A DNA stretch of 64,000 bases from Xestospongia bergquistia (lineage: Eukaryota > Porifera > Demospongiae > Haplosclerida > Petrosiidae): NCBI GenBank assembly GCA_963965975.1, contig OZ014424.1:1-64000 (forward strand), read 5' to 3'. Every line of letters begins with the position of its first letter. Position 1 is the stretch's first letter. Of the stretch, positions 58,197 through 64,000 are shown piece by piece. The notes under the pieces were generated by a model, which made no database searches, was not told the DNA's origin, and worked only from the letters and a program-made list of their open reading frames with translations. The translations under genes and the position numbers were made by a program.

Positions 58197-61100
58197 CTAG
58201 GAACACTGAGATGATAGATCGTTATCTGTATGAAAAAAATGATAAATTATAATACAATGTGATATATTAATACTTACAATATGATATATTAATACTTACA
58301 ATGTGATATATTAATACTTACAATATGATATATTAATGCTTACAATGTGATATATTAATGCTTACAATGTGATATATTAATGCTTACAATATGATATATT
58401 AATACTTACAATGTGATATATTAATACTTACAATGTGATATATTAATACTTACAATGTGATATATTAATACTTACAATATGATATATTAATGCTTACAAT
58501 ATGATATATTAATGCTTACAATATGATATATTAATACTTACAATGTGATATATTAATACTTACAATGTGATATATTAATACTTACAATGTGATATATTAA
58601 TACTTACAATGTGATATATTAATGCTTACAATATGATATATTAATGCTTACAATGTGATATATTAATACTTACCAGTTAAACAGCGAGATTTGAGATTTG
58701 AGAAGATCACGTTTTGCTGAGAGAAGTCAAATACTCCTAACTGTCCTCCTAATAAACCCATTCCACATAAACATGACGTATCAACCACTTGTCTACGTCC
58801 GTCATAAAATTCCAATCTACAAAGAAAAGAGTGAGTAAAATTATCGAGACAACTCAACCCTAATAACTATCATTACTATCATATTATGTAATTATCTCTC
58901 CTAAATAGTTGTGATACTTACCTCATACAATCTGTCTTGACGTTATATGTCATTTCCCAACGATAAGCTCGATCATACTCCCAACCATAAAATTTAGGGT
59001 CATACCAAATAGTGTCAACATTGACCTAAAGAAGAAGATATCATCAATATAATATAATATGACATCTTATGACTTACAAAGTGTTCGTCAGGATTAGTGT
59101 CTCCAGTCTTCCAGAGAGCATTACGAAGATAAGTACTTGGACCTCTCTTTGAGTTAACTACTTTCACTTGAATACCAGCGTAAGCTATAGCTTCAAATGG
59201 AGACATCTTCCAATATGTTTGATTCACTTTCTTCCACATTACAACAATAAATCTTAAAAAACACAAGATTATAAACAACAAGTTTATAGTGAGAAAAATA
59301 TACCTTTTGTTACTTTGGTAGTTGAATACAAATCCAGCATAATCATCATCATCATTTTTTTGAACAAAGAATGTACCAGAATAATAGACACTAGTAAATT
59401 TATCTTTACCAACTAACATACCAGGATCTGAATTTTTATGTTGAGTGATTTCAGCTCCCTATAATAAACACAACATATGTTGTAAATGAATGTGTGTGGT
59501 AGAATACTTACTTCATCATTAAATTGCCAATCAGGGTCAACCTGGGATGACCCTTCCGGGTCTAATGGGACAATAATGTGATCACGGAAGTCAGTTTTGC
59601 TGATTTTTTTGTTATAAGGACAGATGTCTTTGTCATTCTTAACACCGTCACCATCATAGTCATCATTACAGGAAGGATGATCTACAAGAGTATACCACAA
59701 TGACATCATACATTATAATGACATCATATCAATATAGACATCAATAGTACACTCAAACCACAGTTGTTACAGGTACATTTCTAAGTAAAAAATACTTTTA
59801 CTAATAACTGCTATCATATGACAAATTAGTTTACTAATAGTTCTCTAAAGAAAACAGTTGTTCAGTTTTGCTAGTGGAAGAATGCTTTGAGTAGTTTTGT
59901 TAGTGTAAAAATGCTTTGAGTAGTTTTGTTAATAGAAGAATGCTTTGAACAGTGTCCTCTAACACAACAGTGATATCCTTACTGTCTAATGAGTACAAAT
60001 CTGAGAGGACACACCTAACTATACACAAAGACTTGCCAGCTGTTTAATATTAAGGAGAAAATTCCACAAACATTTATTATTCAACCACAACACAAACAAA
60101 TGCCCTATAGTGTGTGGGTGCATTCATGTCAACAACATCCTAATGTTGCTATGGTTACCACATACTCTTGTTACTATAGCTACCACATACTCTTGTTGCC
60201 ATAGCTACCACATACTCTCATTGACATAGTTAGTACTTACTGTTGTTTTTGATAAGAGGGCAAGGATCATTCCCATCAGGAATACCGTCATTATCGTCAT
60301 CACTGTCACAAACATCTCCTTTTCCATCATTGTCACTATCCAATTGATCAGCATTGGCATGGTCAGGACAATTGTCATATTTATCATCAATGCCATCTTT
60401 GTCTTTGTCCTTGTCGTCATCACAGGCATCACCAATACCATCTTGGTCAGTGTCTTCCTAGAAATCATACAATAGAATAAAAAGAGGCAAATAACTAAAT
60501 TAACATGCCATGCAAAGAATGCTGTCACTTTGTTGGGCAGACAAATTCAATTTGTTCAAAACTGGCAAACAAATTAACAAGATTAGGTTAGAAAACAAAG
60601 CCATGTTTAGTAGAAGAGGATGCCCTATCTATTGGCCCTTATAGCCCTCAAAGGCCTTTGATAATCCCTTTGATAATTCTTAAGAACTTGCAGCAAGCTA
60701 TGACAATTATGTATAAAAAATGATCACACTACATGAATTCAGGAGCCATATTTAGTGGAAGAGGATGTCCTATCTATTGGCCCTTATAGCCCTCAAACGC
60801 TTTTGATAATACCTTTGATAATTCTAAGAGCTTGTGGCAAGTTATGACAATTATGTAGTAAAAATGATTACACTACATGAATTCAGGAGCCGTATTTAGT
60901 GGAAGAGGATGTCCTATCTATTAGCCCTTATAACCCTCAAACGCTTTTGATAATACCTTTGATAATTCTAAGAGCTTGTGGCAAGTTATGACAATTATGT
61001 AGTAAAAATGATTACACTACATGAATTCAGGAGCCGTATTTAGTAGAAGAGGATGTCCTATCTAATGGCCCTTATAGCTATCAAAGGCCTTTGATAATGC

Positions 61101-64000
61101 CTTTGATAATAAGAAGTTATGACAAATATGTAGTACAAAATGGTCACACTACATAAATTCTGCTTACTTGTAAACGATTTTTCTTGTAGACGCAGTTATC
61201 ACAAGCATCTCCAATTCCGTCGAAATCTGAATCCATAATAGTGAAAGTGCTCTTTAAATCTTTACACTTGTCACTTCCATTAGGAATCACTAATCACATT
61301 GATAAAAATAGTCATAAAATTTTAAGATCAACTTACTGTCTCCGTCCCTATCTTGATCACATTTATCACCAATCCCATCTCCATCAAGATCATGCTGACT
61401 TGGATTTCTAACATCTCTACAATTATCACAAACATCTCCAACATGATCACCATCTCTATCTATTTGATTAGGATTAAAATGACGAGGACAGTTATCAACT
61501 CCATTGAGTTTTCCATCATTATCCATGTCAGGATCACAAGCATCTCCAAGACCATCTTTATCAGTATCTTCTTGTCCACTATTAGGAACTGTTGGACAAT
61601 TATCCTATAATTAATATATTAATAATAAAACATTAATGAGAATGTATGAACTTACAGGGTTACAACTAATGCCAGGAGTACAACCAGTAGTTAACTTGTT
61701 ATCAGGAATACCATCAGAGTCGGTATCATTACTACATTCCTGTCCATTCCCGATAAATCCTCTGGGGCACTATAAACAAAACAAGTAATTTAATCATATC
61801 ACTATGTCAACAATTTTGCTATGAATGGTTGTAACATTTGTACGGCCATACGATAGCTATTATATGAAAACTATATGGAGGGGGAGCTGTACATAATATA
61901 TCCCATGGAATTGTTCATAGCAGCACAACATACCTTACACATGTACTTTCCAGGAGCTGTATTAACACAATAGTCATCTGCCATACAATTATGAAGTTTA
62001 GCAGCACAAGGATCGCTTAAGACACAATTATAACTGCCTTGGTTAACATAACCAACTTTACAATCACCACAATTATAAGATCCCTGAATACAATAATAAT
62101 GCTATGTTTTACACACCACTTCTACTTACAGGAGTATTGTTACATTGACGATATTTGTGACAGACATGTGTCCCCAAAGTACACTCATCAATATCAGTAC
62201 ATACCTAGAAAAGGGAAAACAGCTCAGTTGACTGTTGCTAAACAACATATTTAATAAATATGTTAATAATTGGCTTCATAAGAGACAGTCTGGCTTGGGA
62301 AATAATCAATGAAATATGTACATTACTACCGACCTGGCTTCCTTCTGAAAGGATGATATGATTATTTTAGTATCATAGTCTGTCTGGGAGGGTCTAATTT
62401 GTGGCCAGTAACTTAATAATTGTGTAGTAATGATATCATTACTACACAGGTGTTTTTTTAGTTTTCAGATTTTTAAAATCATAACCTCTATCTAACAGAG
62501 TTGCCAAGGTAACCAGATTGATAAGGATAGCAATATTTTCCAAGGATAATAATGTCAACACATATTGACAAGAGGCATGTCTAGTACTAATAATATTACT
62601 ACACACCTGTTTCTTGGTTTTTGCATCATTTAAATCATAACCTCTAACAGCGTTGCCAAGGTAACCAGAAGGACAACGATAACAATAGTATCCAAGGGTA
62701 ATGTCAACACACATAACAAGGGGCGAACAAGGACTAGCCAGCTGGCACTATAAAGAGAGAATACATTAAGTATTGACTATTCAAGGTAATACAACCCACT
62801 TCATTGACAGGTGAACATGTCACACCATCACCTGCAAAACCACGAGGACAGTCAGCACATTTGAATTTGGTATCGGAGAGAGGAGTACATTTGTTGCCAC
62901 GGTAACAAGGATTAGGCTTGCAAGGATCTATTAAAAAGCATAACATCACTCCATTGTCATGATATTGCCTTACTTGGGCAGTCTTGAGTATTACAAGATC
63001 TTGTTTCATTGTAAGATCCAACACATATGTCTCCGCCATGTTTAGCATCCTGTTTCCTGGTTCTATTCCTAAACTGTACACCTCCATCACAAGTTGCTGT
63101 ACATTGACTCCAGTCAGACCAGTCATTCCATTCACAATCAACTAGAAAATAATATCAACTTTTAAGGAGATTATAAATAATATCATCTTACCAGGACAAG
63201 GATTGTCATTGCATTCTTTGTCTTCTATAGAGTGTCCAGTACAATTTTTTCCACCAAATTTAGGCACTGGATTATTACAATATCTATAGCGATGTTGTTC
63301 TCCTCCACCACATGTTACAGAACATGTATTCCAGTCAGACCATGCAGACCAACCTCCATCAACTATTATAACAATGATAATTTATACTTCATTATTACAA
63401 TATATAACATACTTGGACATTCATCAATACTACATGTTCTACTCTCAATTTGCTTTCCCTCACAAGAACGGCCACCATATTGAGCAGGACGGAAAAATCT
63501 TCGTCTAATTTGACGTCCACCTCCACAAGTTACAGAGCAGCCTTCCCATTGCTCCCATTCTTCCCACTCACAATCAACTAATTGAAAATCAATAAAGTAT
63601 TTTTAACAGGAATTTCCTTACCAGGACAATGTCCTAATGAGCATAGTTCTACATCCTGTGAAGGGCCTTCACATGGCTTGCCATTATGTTGTGGTGCTGG
63701 GTTATTACATGTACGACTTCTGGTCCTTGTGCCATTACCACAACTAACACTACATTGAGACCAATCAGACCACTCAGACCACCCACCATCAACTAATAAG
63801 GAAACAATGTGTCACTCACTAATTATTATTACAACAATAAATTGATAGTGTAGAATGTATTCACCTGGACATGGAATGGCAGTATTACAATTTCGCACTT
63901 CTCCGGTATCTCCTGAACAATCAAGTGTTATTTTATTGTCATCTAGACAACGTCTGGTTCGAGACTGTCGTCCTCCACCACATGTTCGACTACATTCTGT
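58197..64000 (-). CDS. Thrombospondin with TSR array (5' end beyond window)
   Basis: Nineteen exons are visible, encoding about 933 residues: 63865->64000, 63622-63792, 63413-63577, 63192-63362, 62974-63141, 62800-62927, 62607-62747, 62130-62204, 61934-62083, 61656-61769, 61337-61604, 61168-61289, 60241-60457, 59512-59681, 59304-59458, 59078-59252, 58922-59025, 58674-58816 and 58197-58225. It is a secreted calcium-binding matrix glycoprotein. At least five thrombospondin type 1 repeats come first, one per exon ([28 protein letters not shown] motifs). Then come EGF-like modules (NPCYRGNKC; calcium type [12 protein letters not shown]), TSP type 3 repeats rich in DxDxDG ([28 protein letters not shown]) and the L-lectin-like C-terminal domain ([66 protein letters not shown]). 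The order TSR-EGF-TSP3-C resembles subgroup A thrombospondins. The N-terminal part is outside the window. The protein ends LSSQCS. Confidence 0.93.
58252..58673. repeat. 22-bp minisatellite filling the last thrombospondin intron
   Basis: Nineteen units of 22 bp. Read on the minus (coding) strand each is TTGTAAGTATTAATATATCAC-like; the outermost unit contains the real 5' splice site of exon 58674-58816. Twelve units carry GTAAGT and seven carry GTAAGC. The intron is 448 nt, about nine times the usual length here. Confidence 0.93.
59860..60235. repeat. Short tandem repeats in a thrombospondin intron
   Basis: Intron 59682-60240 carries about three units of AGAATGCTTTGAGTAGTTTT (59878-59960) and about four units of ATAGCTACCACATACTCTTG (60150-60235). 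The two families are unrelated. The second ends at the 5' splice site of exon 60241-60457. Confidence 0.8.
60600..61167. repeat. Four ~144-bp tandem units in a thrombospondin intron
   Basis: Spacing of GAAGAGGATG is 145, 144 and 144 bp (60613, 60758, 60902 and 61046). Units share CTATCTATTGGCCCTTATAG, CTTTTGATAATACC and ACACTACATGAATTCAGGAG. The array occupies most of intron 60458-61167. No coding potential. Confidence 0.88.
62448..62578 (-). pseudogene. Decayed tandem copy of an EGF exon
   Basis: Lies in the intron downstream of EGF exon 62607-62747 and copies most of it plus its 5' splice site region (GTGTGTAGTAAT versus CTGTGTAGTAAT). Shared phrases include TGTGTTGACATTA, CTGGTTACCTTGGCAAC and AGAGGTTATGATTT. 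Indels shift the frame and the cysteine codons of [11 protein letters not shown] are lost, so it cannot encode a folded EGF module. The donor no longer follows a usable exon end. Confidence 0.8.

Noticed and set aside
59015..59709. Separate ORFs as independent genes
   Set aside because: They are thrombospondin C-terminal exons with intron read-through.

Overview
The window is the left end of a chromosome from an early-branching animal, most probably a sponge (demosponge-like). The animal assignment rests on the genes: a thrombospondin with TSR, EGF, TSP3 and C-terminal domains, two heparan sulfate 6-O-sulfotransferases, a receptor tyrosine kinase and a prominin fragment. The sponge assignment is an inference from very short introns (mostly about 40-60 nt), gaps of tens of bases between genes, AT-rich sequence and one-exon-per-domain TSRs; no species marker was seen.

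Layout. 21-2291: terminal telomere, about 324 copies of CCCTAAA. 2291-10336: two apparently identical 4,023-bp subtelomeric units without genes, packed with AGGGCCATATGGCCCT palindromes. 10351-11365: telomeric repeat in the opposite orientation (TTTAGGG), perfect at first and then decaying. 11366-30849: about 150 monomers of a 127-bp satellite, each carrying two kinds of perfect palindrome (TTTGGCGCCAAA and AAAATACGCGTATTTT), with higher-order duplications. 30850-37939: about 21 copies of a 338-bp repeat, directly abutting the satellite and merging at its right edge into the last exon of a truncated prominin gene (37907-38429). That fragment is cut off on its other side by a diverged patch of the same satellite (38447-39285). 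39286-43845: repeat-rich intergenic DNA with an IMPA (inositol monophosphatase) pseudogene and an inverted-repeat-bounded, promoter-like block.

The gene-dense part starts at 43846: NDUFS6 (+), a small receptor-type tyrosine kinase with almost no ectodomain (+), an intronless heparan sulfate 6-O-sulfotransferase (-), CPSF1 (-) with a second intronless 6-O-sulfotransferase nested in its penultimate-region intron on the same strand, a DUSP22/15-like phosphatase (+) diverging from CPSF1 across 211 bp, YEATS2 (-), and a thrombospondin (-) that runs off the right edge. Convergent pairs are separated by as little as 9 bp (kinase/sulfotransferase) and 47 bp (DUSP/YEATS2).

Functionally the genes do not form one pathway. 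The sulfotransferases and the thrombospondin both concern the extracellular matrix (TSRs and TSP N-termini commonly bind heparan sulfate), while CPSF1 and YEATS2 are housekeeping nuclear factors (mRNA 3' processing; ATAC histone acetyltransferase). All exon models were made by eye from splice consensus and family similarity; no search or alignment was run.
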